From an uncultured Caulobacterales bacterium (GTDB taxonomy: Bacteria; Pseudomonadota; Alphaproteobacteria; Caulobacterales; Maricaulaceae): a stretch of DNA of 59,535 nt. Positions 16,465 to 25,559 of this stretch are shown here, one piece after another. Under the pieces are notes generated by a model, which saw only the letters and a program-made list of their open reading frames with translations, was not told the DNA's origin and made no database searches. Position numbers and translations under genes: made by a program. Location: positions 1-59,535 of the forward strand of contig CALLIK010000011.1 in the NCBI GenBank assembly GCA_938009235.1, given 5' to 3'. How positions within the stretch are numbered: the stretch's first letter is position 1; each line of letters starts with the position of its first letter.

Positions 16465-16490
16465 GAAAAAGCCGCCCCAAGGGACGGCTG
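16465..16490 (-). terminator. Terminator of the beta-oxidation operon
   Basis: GCCGCCCC (16471-16478) and GGGACGGC (16481-16488) form a GC-rich stem with one mismatch; on the minus strand it is followed by TTTTTCTTT. It lies 27 nt beyond the maoC stop and between convergent genes. Confidence 0.7.
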
Positions 16491-16514
16491 ATTTAATCAA
16501 GACTGTTTTATGTT

Positions 16515-16973
16515 TTAGCCCACGAATTGCATTCCGAGCCAGTCTGCGATGAGAGCGGGTTTGTCTTCGCCTTCAATCTCAACTGTGATTTCATAAGTCA
16601 GAAGAAACTGACCTGGGCGTTTTTCTTCGGCCGCTTTTAATTTGAAATGCCCACGGACTTTTTTGCCAACTTTAACGGGTGAGAGGAAACGGACTTTTTC
16701 AAAACCGTAATTCACGCCCATGCCGACACCTTCAATCAAGAGGCCGCCTTGCTCTGAAAACTTAGAGAGCAAAGACAATGTCAAAAACCCATGTGCAATC
16801 GGACCACCAAAGGGAGAGGCCTTCGCCTTCTCTGGGTCTACATGAATAAACTGATGATCTTCGGTGACATCCGCGAATTGATTGACGCGGTCTTGTTCAA
16901 TCGTGATCCAATCGGATGTACCCAAATCGGTTCCAACTGTGGCTTGTAGGTCCTCGGCTTTAATCGTTTTCAT
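16515..16973 (-). CDS. MaoC family enoyl-CoA hydratase-like dehydratase
   Basis: A 152-aa single hotdog MaoC-like protein, probably (R)-specific enoyl-CoA hydratase type. The hydratase-2 motif is visible as FADVTEDHQFIHVDPEKA, with catalytic Asp and His, followed by FGGPIAHGFLTLSLL. A strong GGGGAGAG precedes the ATG. It is the last gene of a minus-strand operon with two acyl-CoA dehydrogenases, an SDR and a thiolase, so it would hydrate the enoyl-CoA made by the dehydrogenases. Confidence 0.92.
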   Translation of the reverse strand: MKTIKAEDLQATVGTDLGTSDWITIEQDRVNQFADVTEDHQFIHVDPEKAKASPFGGPIAHGFLTLSLLSKFSEQGGLLIEGVGMGVNYGFEKVRFLSPVKVGKKVRGHFKLKAAEEKRPGQFLLTYEITVEIEGEDKPALIADWLGMQFVG

Positions 16974-16993
16974 CGTCTCTCCCCTTATGTATC

Positions 16994-18130
16994 TTAGTAA
17001 GAATGCGAATTGGCAAACTCATTCATATGATAATGCGCGTCGCCCATTAGCTCTTGCAAGACGCGAATACGTTTCATGAAGAGGCCAATGTCATATTCAT
17101 CCGTCATGCCGACACCGCCGTGCATCTGAACGCCTTCTTGGCTGACAAGTTTTGCAACGGAGCCGAGTTTCGCTTTCGCCATCGCGCAATATTGCGAGGC
17201 TTTTTCGTCGCCCGCGTCGAGTGCCGTCAACGCGCCAACGACAGCTGAGCGTGCGATCTCTAGCTCTGAATACATATGCGAGCTACGATGTTGTAGAGCT
17301 TGAAACTCACCAATGATCGCGCCGAATTGTTTGCGCTCTTTGATATAAGCAACAGTGTCTTCAAACGCCTGCGCGCCTGCGCCGAGTAATTCCGCCGCAG
17401 CAATACCGCGTCCCGCCGACAGCACAGCATCGAGCACATTCATGCCTTCATCTAAGGTTCCCAACAAGGCATCGCCAGAGACTTCGACATCGTCCAAATC
17501 AATACGCGCCGCATTATGGCTATCGACCATGATGGTGCGTTCCGTGGAGATACCTTTGGCTTTCGGATCGACAAGGAAAAGTGAAATGCCGTCCGCGTCG
17601 CCGTCTTCGCCAGATGTACGCGCTGCGACGATCATCACATCTGCAACATGCCCATCAACAACCATCGCTTTTGCGCCGTTGAGCTTAAAGCCGTTTCCAG
17701 ACGGCTCAGCCGTGGTCGACGTGCCGCGCGGATTATGTTTCACGCCTTCGTCTAGCGCGAGCGCGATCACAGCGTCGCCTGAGGCGATCTTAGGTAGCCA
17801 TTCGCCTTGCTGCTCAGCAGAACCATGACGTAGTGCCGTTGCCGCTAGGATAGCCGTTGAGAAGAAAGGTGACGCCGTCAGATTACGGCCCATCTGTTCC
17901 GCCACAAGACCTGCAGCGAGATAGCCCATATCTACGCCGCCATGTTCTTCGGGAACCACAATACCGGCAAAGCCTTGCGCGGCCATTTCAGACCATAGGC
18001 CACGGTCGAACCCTGTTTCGTCTTGCGTATCGCGCAATGTGCGCAATGCTTTGATCGGGGCTTTTTCGGCAAAGAAACCTTGCGCCATATCGCGCATCAT
18101 TACTTCGTCTTCATTGAGTACGAGAGCCAT
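16994..18130 (-). CDS. Acyl-CoA dehydrogenase (short subunit type)
   Basis: A 378-aa FAD-dependent acyl-CoA dehydrogenase introducing an alpha-beta double bond in an acyl-CoA. N-terminal helical domain, central beta domain (GDAVIALALDEG, FKLNGAKAMVVDG) and C-terminal helical domain with QFGAIIGEFQALQHRSSHMY and GGVGMTDEYDIGLFMKRIRV are all present. It lies 9 nt downstream of a second, 391-aa acyl-CoA dehydrogenase. Such unequal pairs often form heteromeric enzymes for steroid side-chain or branched acyl-CoA substrates, as in the FadE pairs of actinobacteria; a heteromer here is inference. Confidence 0.92.
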   Translation of the reverse strand: MALVLNEDEVMMRDMAQGFFAEKAPIKALRTLRDTQDETGFDRGLWSEMAAQGFAGIVVPEEHGGVDMGYLAAGLVAEQMGRNLTASPFFSTAILAATALRHGSAEQQGEWLPKIASGDAVIALALDEGVKHNPRGTSTTAEPSGNGFKLNGAKAMVVDGHVADVMIVAARTSGEDGDADGISLFLVDPKAKGISTERTIMVDSHNAARIDLDDVEVSGDALLGTLDEGMNVLDAVLSAGRGIAAAELLGAGAQAFEDTVAYIKERKQFGAIIGEFQALQHRSSHMYSELEIARSAVVGALTALDAGDEKASQYCAMAKAKLGSVAKLVSQEGVQMHGGVGMTDEYDIGLFMKRIRVLQELMGDAHYHMNEFANSHSY

Positions 18131-18139
18131 TATGTGTTC

Positions 18140-19315
18140 CTATGCGCCAGGGAGTTGTAGGATGTGTTTGCTGATGATGTTCAGCTGAACTTCGGACGTG
18201 CCGCCTTCGATCGAGTTGCCTTTGGTACGAAGCCAAGAGCGTGCAACTTTCCCATCATTTGAGCGTTCGCTTTCCCACTCCAAACCGTCATGGCCAGAGG
18301 CATCCATCATCAATTCAAACTTACGCTTGTTCAATTCTGTGCCGTAATATTTGAGCATGGAACTATCCGCGCCTAGCGACGCGCCAGCTTTCGCTTCGGC
18401 GAGCTTACGCTTGACAGTGAGGTTAAATGCCCACTCATCAATCTCGGCTTCGGCGATTTTCGCGCGCAACATCGGATCAGATAATTTGCCATCTTGAAGA
18501 CCCAAAGACGCCGCAGCAATTTCATGCAAAGGCCGTCCGACTTCATTGCTACCGCCAATCATTTCGCGCTCATGCGTCAGCAAATATTTCGCGATAGACC
18601 AACCCTTATGCTCTTCGCCTACAAGGTTCGACTTGAGGACTTTAACGTCTGAGAAAAACGTCTCGCAGAATGGCGAGCGGCCAGAGATCAATTTAATTGG
18701 ACGCACTTCGACGCCTTCTGTTGTCATGTCGAACAGAACGAATGAGATACCGTGATGTTTCTTGCCTGTATTATCCGTCCGCACGAGACAGAAAATCCAA
18801 TCGGCTTTGTCGGCGTAAGATGTCCAAACTTTCTGGCCATTGACGATGTAGTGATCGCCTTTGTCTTCGGCTTTTGTTTTCAATGACGCCAAATCAGAGC
18901 CAGCGCCCGGTTCGGAATATCCTTGGCACCAGTGAATTTCGCCGCGCGCGATCTTTGGCAAATGCTCTGCCTTTTGCGCGTCTGTTCCGAATTTCAACAA
19001 AGCGGGCCCAAGCATTGAGATGCCAAAGGAGAACAAAGGAATACGCGCATTGATGCGATGCATTTCCTGATGAATGACAGCTTCTTCTTTGCGAGACAAT
19101 CCGCCGCCGCCAAATTCAGTTGGCCATGTTGGGACAGTCCACCCCTTTGCGACCATGACGTCTAGCCATTGTTTCTGCGCGTCAGATTGGAAGACGAAGT
19201 TACGACCGCCCCAACAAAAGTCCTGATCGCCTTTGAGCGGAGTTCGCATTTCGGCGGGGCAATTCGCCTCTAGCCATGTGCGCGTATCTGCGCGGAATGT
19301 GTCAAGATCAGACAT
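18140..19315 (-). CDS. Acyl-CoA dehydrogenase
   Basis: A 391-aa acyl-CoA dehydrogenase. FAD and substrate contacts are seen in WCQGYSEPGAGSDLASLKT and HYIVNGQKVWTSYADKADW, typical of the FadE6/FadE17-like group, and near the end in KGNSIEGGTSEVQLNIISKH. GGGAGAG lies upstream of the ATG. It precedes the smaller acyl-CoA dehydrogenase by 9 nt and follows the SDR gene by 52 nt. The pair likely works together on one substrate class. Confidence 0.93.
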   Translation of the reverse strand: MSDLDTFRADTRTWLEANCPAEMRTPLKGDQDFCWGGRNFVFQSDAQKQWLDVMVAKGWTVPTWPTEFGGGGLSRKEEAVIHQEMHRINARIPLFSFGISMLGPALLKFGTDAQKAEHLPKIARGEIHWCQGYSEPGAGSDLASLKTKAEDKGDHYIVNGQKVWTSYADKADWIFCLVRTDNTGKKHHGISFVLFDMTTEGVEVRPIKLISGRSPFCETFFSDVKVLKSNLVGEEHKGWSIAKYLLTHEREMIGGSNEVGRPLHEIAAASLGLQDGKLSDPMLRAKIAEAEIDEWAFNLTVKRKLAEAKAGASLGADSSMLKYYGTELNKRKFELMMDASGHDGLEWESERSNDGKVARSWLRTKGNSIEGGTSEVQLNIISKHILQLPGA

Positions 19316-19367
19316 ATCACTCTCCCTAAATATTATTTGAAGTCTAAATTCATTCGTCTAAATTTTA

Positions 19368-20285
19368 TTATGCGGTGAAGTCGCCGCCTTGAATACGGAT
19401 TAGGAACTTTGCGCCCTGTTGTCCGCCATTTGTGTATTCTTCCATGCCCTCAGTATCGCGGATTTTGCCGAGAAATTTCGCGACATTTTCTGCGGTCTGT
19501 GCGCCTTCAGAGAGGTTGATACCTTGGGTCTCAAGAACCTTAGTCTCTGAATACCCGCCTGCACCTGCGCACATAATCATACGGTTCGGTGCGTCATCAC
19601 AAACAAGAACAACAAGTCCTGCCGATACGGATTCAACGGTGAGCTTTTCAAGAATTTCTTCTGGCATCAGGTTTTCCGTCATGCGGGAGCGCGCCGTTGG
19701 CGAGAGCACATTGACACGGATGTCATATTTCGCACCTTCGAGGCAGAGCGTGCGCATAAAGCCTGACAGGCCAGCCTTCGCTGCGCCGTAATTCGTCTGG
19801 CCAAAGTTACCATACATGCCCGAAGAGCTCGTCGTCATAACGATACGGCCATAGCCGTTTTCTTTCATATGGTTCCACACAGCTTTGGTACAGGTAGCGG
19901 AGCCTTTCAGATGAACGGCCACAACCAAATCCCAATCGGCCAGTGTCATTTTAGAGAAAGATTTATCACGCAAGATGCCCGCATTATTCACAAGAATGTC
20001 GATCTTGCCCCATTTAGCAATCGTTTCGTCGACCATCGCTTGAACTTCGGACTCATTCGTGACGTTCGCGCCATTGGCAATGGCTTCGCCGCCAGCGGCA
20101 ATAATTTCGGCCACGACTTTTTCAGCCATAGTCTCTGATCCGCCCGTTCCGTCAACAGAACCGCCCAAATCATTGACGACAACTTTTACGCCGCGCGCGG
20201 CAAGCGCCAACGCATGTGAACGGCCTAAACCTCCGCCAGCGCCTGTTACGATGGCGACGCGGTTGTTAAATTCTACAGCTGACAT
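19368..20285 (-). CDS. SDR family oxidoreductase, 3-hydroxyacyl-CoA dehydrogenase type
   Basis: A 305-aa short-chain dehydrogenase. The cofactor motif is TGAGGGLGRSHALALA near residue 15, followed by an acidic residue in VVNDLGGSVDG, then NNAGILRD, the catalytic Ser in TTSSSGMYG and YGAAK as the Tyr-Lys pair. The long form with the GGSVDGTGG insert resembles the dehydrogenase domain of peroxisomal multifunctional enzyme 2, which oxidises 3-hydroxyacyl-CoA with NAD. The operon position between dehydrogenases and thiolase agrees with this role. Confidence 0.92.
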   Translation of the reverse strand: MSAVEFNNRVAIVTGAGGGLGRSHALALAARGVKVVVNDLGGSVDGTGGSETMAEKVVAEIIAAGGEAIANGANVTNESEVQAMVDETIAKWGKIDILVNNAGILRDKSFSKMTLADWDLVVAVHLKGSATCTKAVWNHMKENGYGRIVMTTSSSGMYGNFGQTNYGAAKAGLSGFMRTLCLEGAKYDIRVNVLSPTARSRMTENLMPEEILEKLTVESVSAGLVVLVCDDAPNRMIMCAGAGGYSETKVLETQGINLSEGAQTAENVAKFLGKIRDTEGMEEYTNGGQQGAKFLIRIQGGDFTA

Positions 20286-20362
20286 ATTGTCTTCCTATAT
20301 TCTCTAGTTTTTGAGGCCGCTTTGTAGCCGTCCGCGCACAGTCGCGCGCGGCGCTTCACTAA

Positions 20363-20381
20363 ATTTGATCAACGATCAAAT
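20363..20381. promoter_or_regulatory. Palindrome ATTTGATC-AAC-GATCAAAT, candidate operator
   Basis: A perfect 8-bp inverted repeat with a 3-nt centre lies between the thiolase stop and the SDR start, in the only sizeable gap (115 nt) of the beta-oxidation operon. It may be an operator for a TetR or FadR type regulator driving the downstream genes, or an attenuator-like hairpin. No regulator gene is adjacent. Confidence 0.4.
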
Positions 20382-20400
20382 GTTTGGGCAAGCCCAATCG

Positions 20401-21576
20401 TTACGCGACTTCGAACAATCCAGCCGCGCCCATGCCGCCGCCGATGCACATTGTGCTGACGACATATTTCGCGCCGCGACGTTTACCTTCGATCAATGCG
20501 TGTGCGGACATACGTGCGCCCGACATACCATATGGATGACCGACAGAGATTGCGCCGCCATTGACGTTCAATTTTTCCATCGGGATACCAAGCTTGTCAG
20601 CACAATAAAGAACCTGAACCGCGAACGCTTCATTCAGCTCCCACAGATCAATGTCTTCCATTTTCAAACCATGTTGCGCGAGAAGTTTCGGCACAGCGTA
20701 AATTGGACCAATGCCCATTTCATCTGGCTCAAGACCCGCAACCGCCATACCGCGATAATAACCCAGCGGTGACAGACCACGTTGTTCAGCCAATTTTGCA
20801 TCCATCAAGACAGACACAGATGCGCCGTCTGAAAGCTGCGACGCGTTACCCGCTGTGATCGTCTTATCCAGACCGAGAACAGGCTTTAACCCGTTTAGAC
20901 CTTCGATGTTCGTCCCTGGGCGATTGCCTTCGTCTTTTTCTAGCGTGACAACATGCTCAGAAATTTCTTTCGTCGCCTTGTCCATGACTTTCATCGTAGT
21001 TTCGAGCGGAACGATTTCATCGTCAAATGCGCCAGCTTGCTGCGCGGCATGTGTACGTTGTTGGCTCAACAGAGCATATTCGTCCATGCGGTCACGGGAC
21101 ACGCCATAACGGGACGCAACGATTTCAGCTGTCTGAAGCATTGGCATATAAGCCGCAGGATGTTTCGCAACGACGGCAGGATCAGCGGCAACGCGCATTT
21201 CTGGCGTTTGAACCATGGAAATACTGTCGACACCGCCGCCAATCACAACATCGGCTTCGCCGCACATGATTTTACGTGCAGCAATCGCAATCGCGACCAT
21301 GCCCGATGAACATTGACGATCAACACTGACGGCAGGAACCGTGACAGGTAGGTTTGACGCGAGGACCGCATTACGACCCACAGTGACTTGGACGCCTTGT
21401 TGAAGGGCGCAGCCCATGACAACGTCAGCGACTTCCGCGCCGTCAATGCCAGCGCGTGTTACGGCGTGGTCAATACAGTGACCTGCAAGTGTTGGTGAGG
21501 GTGTTGCGTTGAAAGCGCCGCGATAAGCGCGACCAATAGGTGTACGAGCAGTCGATACGATTACGGCGTCTCTCAT
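20401..21576 (-). CDS. Acetyl-CoA C-acyltransferase (thiolase)
   Basis: A 391-aa thiolase that cleaves 3-ketoacyl-CoA with CoA. The acyl-accepting Cys is Cys89 in [10 protein letters not shown], His347 is in [11 protein letters not shown] and the second Cys377 is in [13 protein letters not shown]. Length is typical. It is the first gene of the minus-strand beta-oxidation set, divergent from the quinone oxidoreductase gene, with GGAG about 9 nt before the ATG. The degradative role is inferred from context. Confidence 0.95.
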   Translation of the reverse strand: MRDAVIVSTARTPIGRAYRGAFNATPSPTLAGHCIDHAVTRAGIDGAEVADVVMGCALQQGVQVTVGRNAVLASNLPVTVPAVSVDRQCSSGMVAIAIAARKIMCGEADVVIGGGVDSISMVQTPEMRVAADPAVVAKHPAAYMPMLQTAEIVASRYGVSRDRMDEYALLSQQRTHAAQQAGAFDDEIVPLETTMKVMDKATKEISEHVVTLEKDEGNRPGTNIEGLNGLKPVLGLDKTITAGNASQLSDGASVSVLMDAKLAEQRGLSPLGYYRGMAVAGLEPDEMGIGPIYAVPKLLAQHGLKMEDIDLWELNEAFAVQVLYCADKLGIPMEKLNVNGGAISVGHPYGMSGARMSAHALIEGKRRGAKYVVSTMCIGGGMGAAGLFEVA

Positions 21577-21783
21577 GAGGATGTCTCCAGAATAAATGAA
21601 TGCTATTCGATTATGACCTATTGCGAGGGCGGGTCAAATAACGAATATGAATATAGCTATGCAGATATTACCGACCTCAACTACGCTACGGCTGAAACAC
21701 AAGCTTGGATGGGCCACCGTCCTCTTGAGCAAAACGACCATCGCAGACTGCATCGAGACACATAAACCCAATTGGAGCCCACA

Positions 21784-22749
21784 ATGAGAGCCTTAACCGT
21801 CCATAAGTTCCAAGATTACAAGAAACACAAAGTCGAAGACAGACCGTCAGAGCCAATGGAAGCGGGCCATGTCCGCATCGATATTAAAGCCGCTGGCGTA
21901 AACTTTCCTGACATCCTGTTGTCCGAAGGCAAATACCAAGGCCAGCCGCCCTTCCCCTTCGTCCCCGGCGGAGAAGCCGCAGGCGTTGTCAGCGAAGTCG
22001 CGGCAGATGTGAAACATTTGAAAGTTGGCGACCGCGTGGCCTATCTCGGTCCTGTCGGCGCATTTGCCACCGAAGTTCTGGCGCCCGCCAATATGGTCGG
22101 CCCGATAGGCAAGCTCCCCTTTGATGTCGCGGCGGGCCTCGTGCTGGTTTACGGCACATCCTATTATGCCCTCAAACAACGCGCGCAATTACAAGCAGGC
22201 GAGACGCTTGTCGTGCTTGGCGCTGCGGGCGGTGTTGGCCTTGCGGCTGTTGAGCTTGGTAAAGCGATGGGTGCTCGCGTGATTGCGTGTGCCTCAACGG
22301 ACGCGAAACTCGCCGTTTGTAAAGAACATGGCGCGGATGAAGGCATCAACTATTCTGGCGATGTCGACCTAAAAAAGGCCATCAAAGCCCTCGGCGGCGC
22401 AGATGTGCTCTATGATCCAGTCGGTGATAAATTCGCCGAGCCTTGCGTACGTGCGATGAATTGGGGCGGGCGTTATCTCGTCGTCGGATTTGCAGCAGGC
22501 GAAATTCCCAAAATCCCGCTCAATCTCGCCCTTCTGAAATCTATCGACATTCGCGGCGTCTTCTGGGGCGCATGGACACAACGCGCACCAAAAGAGCACA
22601 TGACGAACATCGGCGAAATCATGGAAATGCTACAAACAGGAAAAATCAAACCCCGCATCAGTAACCACTATACGCTCGAAGACTTCGCAGATGCCTTTGA
22701 TGAACTCACAAGCCGCAAAGCGATGGGCAAAGTTATTTTGACGATGTGA
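21784..22749 (+). CDS. NADPH:quinone oxidoreductase family protein (zinc-free MDR)
   Basis: A 321-aa medium-chain reductase. The N-terminal GroES-like domain contains AAGVNFPDILLSEG and PFVPGGEAAGVV; the Rossmann domain has GAAGGVGLAAVELGKAMG near residue 150. Structural zinc cysteines are absent, as in quinone oxidoreductase (QorA-like) enzymes. The ATG at 21784 is chosen over an upstream in-frame TTG because GGAG lies 6 nt before it. Being divergent from the thiolase operon, it may share its regulation. The substrate could be a quinone or an enoyl compound. Confidence 0.92.
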   Translation: MRALTVHKFQDYKKHKVEDRPSEPMEAGHVRIDIKAAGVNFPDILLSEGKYQGQPPFPFVPGGEAAGVVSEVAADVKHLKVGDRVAYLGPVGAFATEVLAPANMVGPIGKLPFDVAAGLVLVYGTSYYALKQRAQLQAGETLVVLGAAGGVGLAAVELGKAMGARVIACASTDAKLAVCKEHGADEGINYSGDVDLKKAIKALGGADVLYDPVGDKFAEPCVRAMNWGGRYLVVGFAAGEIPKIPLNLALLKSIDIRGVFWGAWTQRAPKEHMTNIGEIMEMLQTGKIKPRISNHYTLEDFADAFDELTSRKAMGKVILTM

Positions 22750-22780
22750 GAAATTTTAACAGATTGATGAAGTACTAAGT

Positions 22781-23308
22781 ATGAAAAAAACAATTGCACT
22801 CTGCAGCATTATTATTCTTATACTGTCTGCCGCTATATATTTCGTTTTCGTTCATCCACGAGATGATAAAATTTATTTCAACTATCCGACTGAACATTTG
22901 CAATACAGTTCAGGAAAGATTGAATTTCGTCTGAACAATGAGAATCCGGACAACAGCAAGATTGATACCTTTGTTAGAGTTTTACTGAAGGTGGAACCTG
23001 ATTACGTCGAAAGTTGTAACACAGACGATTTCGAATGGGAGCTTAGAAAGCTCAGGGACGACATGACATTAGTGTCAACTCAGAACGGTGGCAGCTTATC
23101 TAATACTCGCGTTATTAAAAATAAAATCGGGAATAGTGTGTTCAAAGTTATATCTGGACCACAAATGGGAAAAAATGATTTTTTGATTTCTGTGACCTTT
23201 AGACCAAATAACGGCTGCGGCGTCTCAAATACTCACCTTGAGTTCACTCAGATTATGCGATTAAAAATTAGAAGAAGAACGGTCTGGGACGACGCGATGT
23301 CCGTGTAG
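22781..23308 (+). CDS. Hypothetical membrane-anchored protein
   Basis: A 175-aa protein with no recognisable family. Residues 1-25 form a single hydrophobic signal anchor after MKKT, with no clear signal peptidase site. The rest is hydrophilic and beta-rich with a few cysteines, probably exposed to the periplasm. It is distinctly AT-rich compared with the flanking genes and is inserted between the quinone oxidoreductase and Fe-alcohol dehydrogenase genes, so it may be a later insertion. Confidence 0.65.
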   Translation: MKKTIALCSIIILILSAAIYFVFVHPRDDKIYFNYPTEHLQYSSGKIEFRLNNENPDNSKIDTFVRVLLKVEPDYVESCNTDDFEWELRKLRDDMTLVSTQNGGSLSNTRVIKNKIGNSVFKVISGPQMGKNDFLISVTFRPNNGCGVSNTHLEFTQIMRLKIRRRTVWDDAMSV

Positions 23309-23370
23309 GTTCGAGGATATTGTTTACCTTGAACGTGACAGCTGCGCTGAGTTCATCTAACTCTCCTCCC

Positions 23371-24501
23371 ATGCATACATTCAAAACAGTCTCCGACATT
23401 CGCATTGCCCCAGGCGGGACGGCAAAACTTGACCTGCTCGTTGAAGGCCTTTGCACAAATAAACGCATCGCCATTGTCACAGACAAAGGCGTACGCGGGT
23501 TGGGCCTCATGGACAGCGGTATGGCCGCGCTAGAGGCCGCAGGGTTTGACGTCATGGTCTTTGATCAAGTCGTGGCTGATCCGCCAGATACAATTGTCCT
23601 AGAGATCGCAAACGGTATTCGAGACTTCGGCGCAGGTCTCGTGATCGGATTTGGTGGCGGTTCTCCTATGGATACGGCCAAGGTCGCGGCGCATTTAGCG
23701 GGCTGTGATCAACCGCTGGAAACCATGTATGGCGTGGGCAATGCCAAGGGGCCAAAACTCCCGCTCCTCCTTATTCCCACAACATCAGGCACAGGCAGCG
23801 AAGTCACCAATGTCGCGATCCTGACCACAGGCAAGACCAGCAAGAAAGGCGTCGTAGCCGATAGTCTCTATGCCGACCGCGTGTTGCTCGACGCAGAATT
23901 AACGCTCGGCCTGCCCGCGCATATCACCGCCAGCACCGGCATTGACGCGATGGTGCATGCGATTGAGGCTTACACCTCTATACGCCTCAAAAACCCGATC
24001 TCTGACGCCCTCGCGCTAACGGCATTGCGCAAGCTGCGGAACAATATCGTCATCGCCGTTAATCAGCCCGCTGATGTTGATGCTCGCAATGAAATGTTGA
24101 TCGGCGCGATGATCGCGGGGCAAGCGTTTTCCAACGCGCCCTGCGCCGCCGTTCATGCCCTCGCCTATCCGCTCGGCGGGTTCTTCCACGTCCCGCACGG
24201 CTTATCTAATGCGCTCGTCTTGACCGAAGTCATGAAATATAATCAGCCCAAGGCCGATCATTGGTACTCAGAAATCGCAACAGATTTAGGCGTCGGTCAA
24301 ACGGGGACGTCACTGGTCGACGACATGCTCCGCATCAAAGAAGAAACCCGCGTCCCGCAAACCCTCACAGAAGTGAAAATTCCCGAAAGCGCGATTGTCA
24401 TGATGGCCGATGACGCCATGACCAAAGACCGATTGCTAATGAACAACGCCCGCGAAATGACACATGACGCCGTGGTGAAAATCTATTCGAGCATCCTATG
24501 A
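23371..24501 (+). CDS. Iron-containing alcohol dehydrogenase
   Basis: A 376-aa group III alcohol dehydrogenase using NAD(P). The nucleotide site is FGGGSPMDTAK, the TTSGTGSEVTN motif is next, and metal ligands lie in HAIEAYTS, HALAYPLGGFFHVPHG and the C-terminal half. The frame is open from a TTG at 23320, but the ATG at 23371 matches the usual N-terminus (TFKTVSDIRIAPGG). It is followed 10 nt later by a thioesterase. In this region it could oxidise the alcohol released from esters by the nearby hydrolases. Confidence 0.92.
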   Translation: MHTFKTVSDIRIAPGGTAKLDLLVEGLCTNKRIAIVTDKGVRGLGLMDSGMAALEAAGFDVMVFDQVVADPPDTIVLEIANGIRDFGAGLVIGFGGGSPMDTAKVAAHLAGCDQPLETMYGVGNAKGPKLPLLLIPTTSGTGSEVTNVAILTTGKTSKKGVVADSLYADRVLLDAELTLGLPAHITASTGIDAMVHAIEAYTSIRLKNPISDALALTALRKLRNNIVIAVNQPADVDARNEMLIGAMIAGQAFSNAPCAAVHALAYPLGGFFHVPHGLSNALVLTEVMKYNQPKADHWYSEIATDLGVGQTGTSLVDDMLRIKEETRVPQTLTEVKIPESAIVMMADDAMTKDRLLMNNAREMTHDAVVKIYSSIL

Positions 24502-24511
24502 GCCTTTCCCT

Positions 24512-24943
24512 ATGACACGGCCAACACCCAACAGCCTCGACAGCTATCCGCATCACCTAACGCTTCAAACGCGGTGGGCAGATAATGATGTTTATGGCCA
24601 TGTGAATAATTCGGTTTATTACTTCTATTTCGATACGGTTGTGAACCGTTGGTTGATTGATAATGACCTGTTGGACATTGGTAAAAGCGAGACGATTGGC
24701 CTCGTCGTCGGGACCTCTTGCGATTATTTCGCGCCGATGAGCTTCCCCGATACTGTCGTCGCAGGATTACGCGCCGCCAAGGTCGGCAGCTCTAGCGTGA
24801 CTTATGAAATCGGCTTGTTCCGCAATGACGAAACCACCGCCAGCGCGCAGGGTTCATTCGTGCATGTTTATGTCGACGAAAAAAATCGCCGACCTTCGCC
24901 GCTTTCTGATAGTATGAAAACCAAACTTGGGGAAATTACATAA
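24512..24943 (+). CDS. 4-hydroxybenzoyl-CoA thioesterase family protein
   Basis: A 143-aa single-hotdog acyl-CoA thioesterase of the YbgC/FadM type. The signature RWADNDVYGHVNNSVYYFYF near residue 18 contains the catalytic Asp and the His-x-Asn-Asn element. It sits 10 nt after the Fe-alcohol dehydrogenase and its stop overlaps the next start (TAATG), which points to translational coupling with the HD protein. Confidence 0.93.
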   Translation: MTRPTPNSLDSYPHHLTLQTRWADNDVYGHVNNSVYYFYFDTVVNRWLIDNDLLDIGKSETIGLVVGTSCDYFAPMSFPDTVVAGLRAAKVGSSSVTYEIGLFRNDETTASAQGSFVHVYVDEKNRRPSPLSDSMKTKLGEIT

Positions 24944-25551
24944 TGTTAGATGCACCAAACCTAGACGAGATCATGAAAAACGATCCAGCCCTCGTCAGTG
25001 AACACGCCAAATTTACCCGCATGCAAGACGGCACGCTGGAAGATTGGCAAAAAATTGGCGCGGCGCATAAACAGGATTTCGGCAAGACCGCAGACCGCTT
25101 TATCGAGATGCTGAAACAGCTTGAAAATGCGACACTCGGATTTGCCTGTGACCAACTGCAGCATGCCCTCATGTGCGGAACCCTCGCGCGGCGAGACGGG
25201 GCGACCGAAGAACAAATCGTTGTCGCGCTCTGCCACGATATGGCGAAAGTCATCAACGTCCCGAACCACGGCCCCATCGCCGCAGAAATGCTGCGCCCCT
25301 ATGTGAGCGAAGATAGCTATCACGTGCTGCGCAATCACCAAGCGTTCCAAGGCGAGCATTATTACGCCTATATGGGCGCACCAACCGACCTGCGCCTGCA
25401 ATGGAAAGACGAGCCGTGGTATGATTACGCGGTCAAGCTCGTCGACGAATGGGATGCGCCTGCGTTCGATCCTGATTTTGAGGCGGATAGTCTAGAGAGT
25501 TTCATCCCGTTAATGCGGAAGATTTTCCACGACAGCCCAATGCCGCTTTAG
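24943..25551 (+). CDS. HD domain protein
   Basis: A 202-aa HD-fold protein. Metal ligands are visible as QHALMCG, then ALCHDMAKV (the HD doublet), VPNHGPIAAEML, NHQAFQGEHY and DEWDAPAFDPDF. This ligand series resembles the di-iron HD oxygenases of the PhnZ/MIOX group more than a nucleotide phosphohydrolase, but I cannot decide between the two. Its start overlaps the thioesterase stop by one base. The family is firm, the reaction is open. Confidence 0.82.
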   Translation: MLDAPNLDEIMKNDPALVSEHAKFTRMQDGTLEDWQKIGAAHKQDFGKTADRFIEMLKQLENATLGFACDQLQHALMCGTLARRDGATEEQIVVALCHDMAKVINVPNHGPIAAEMLRPYVSEDSYHVLRNHQAFQGEHYYAYMGAPTDLRLQWKDEPWYDYAVKLVDEWDAPAFDPDFEADSLESFIPLMRKIFHDSPMPL

Positions 25552-25559
25552 AGGCTGCT

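Noticed and set aside
20311..20772. 153-aa plus-strand frame over the thiolase 3-prime end
   Set aside because: Mostly antisense to the thiolase; no motif or start signal.
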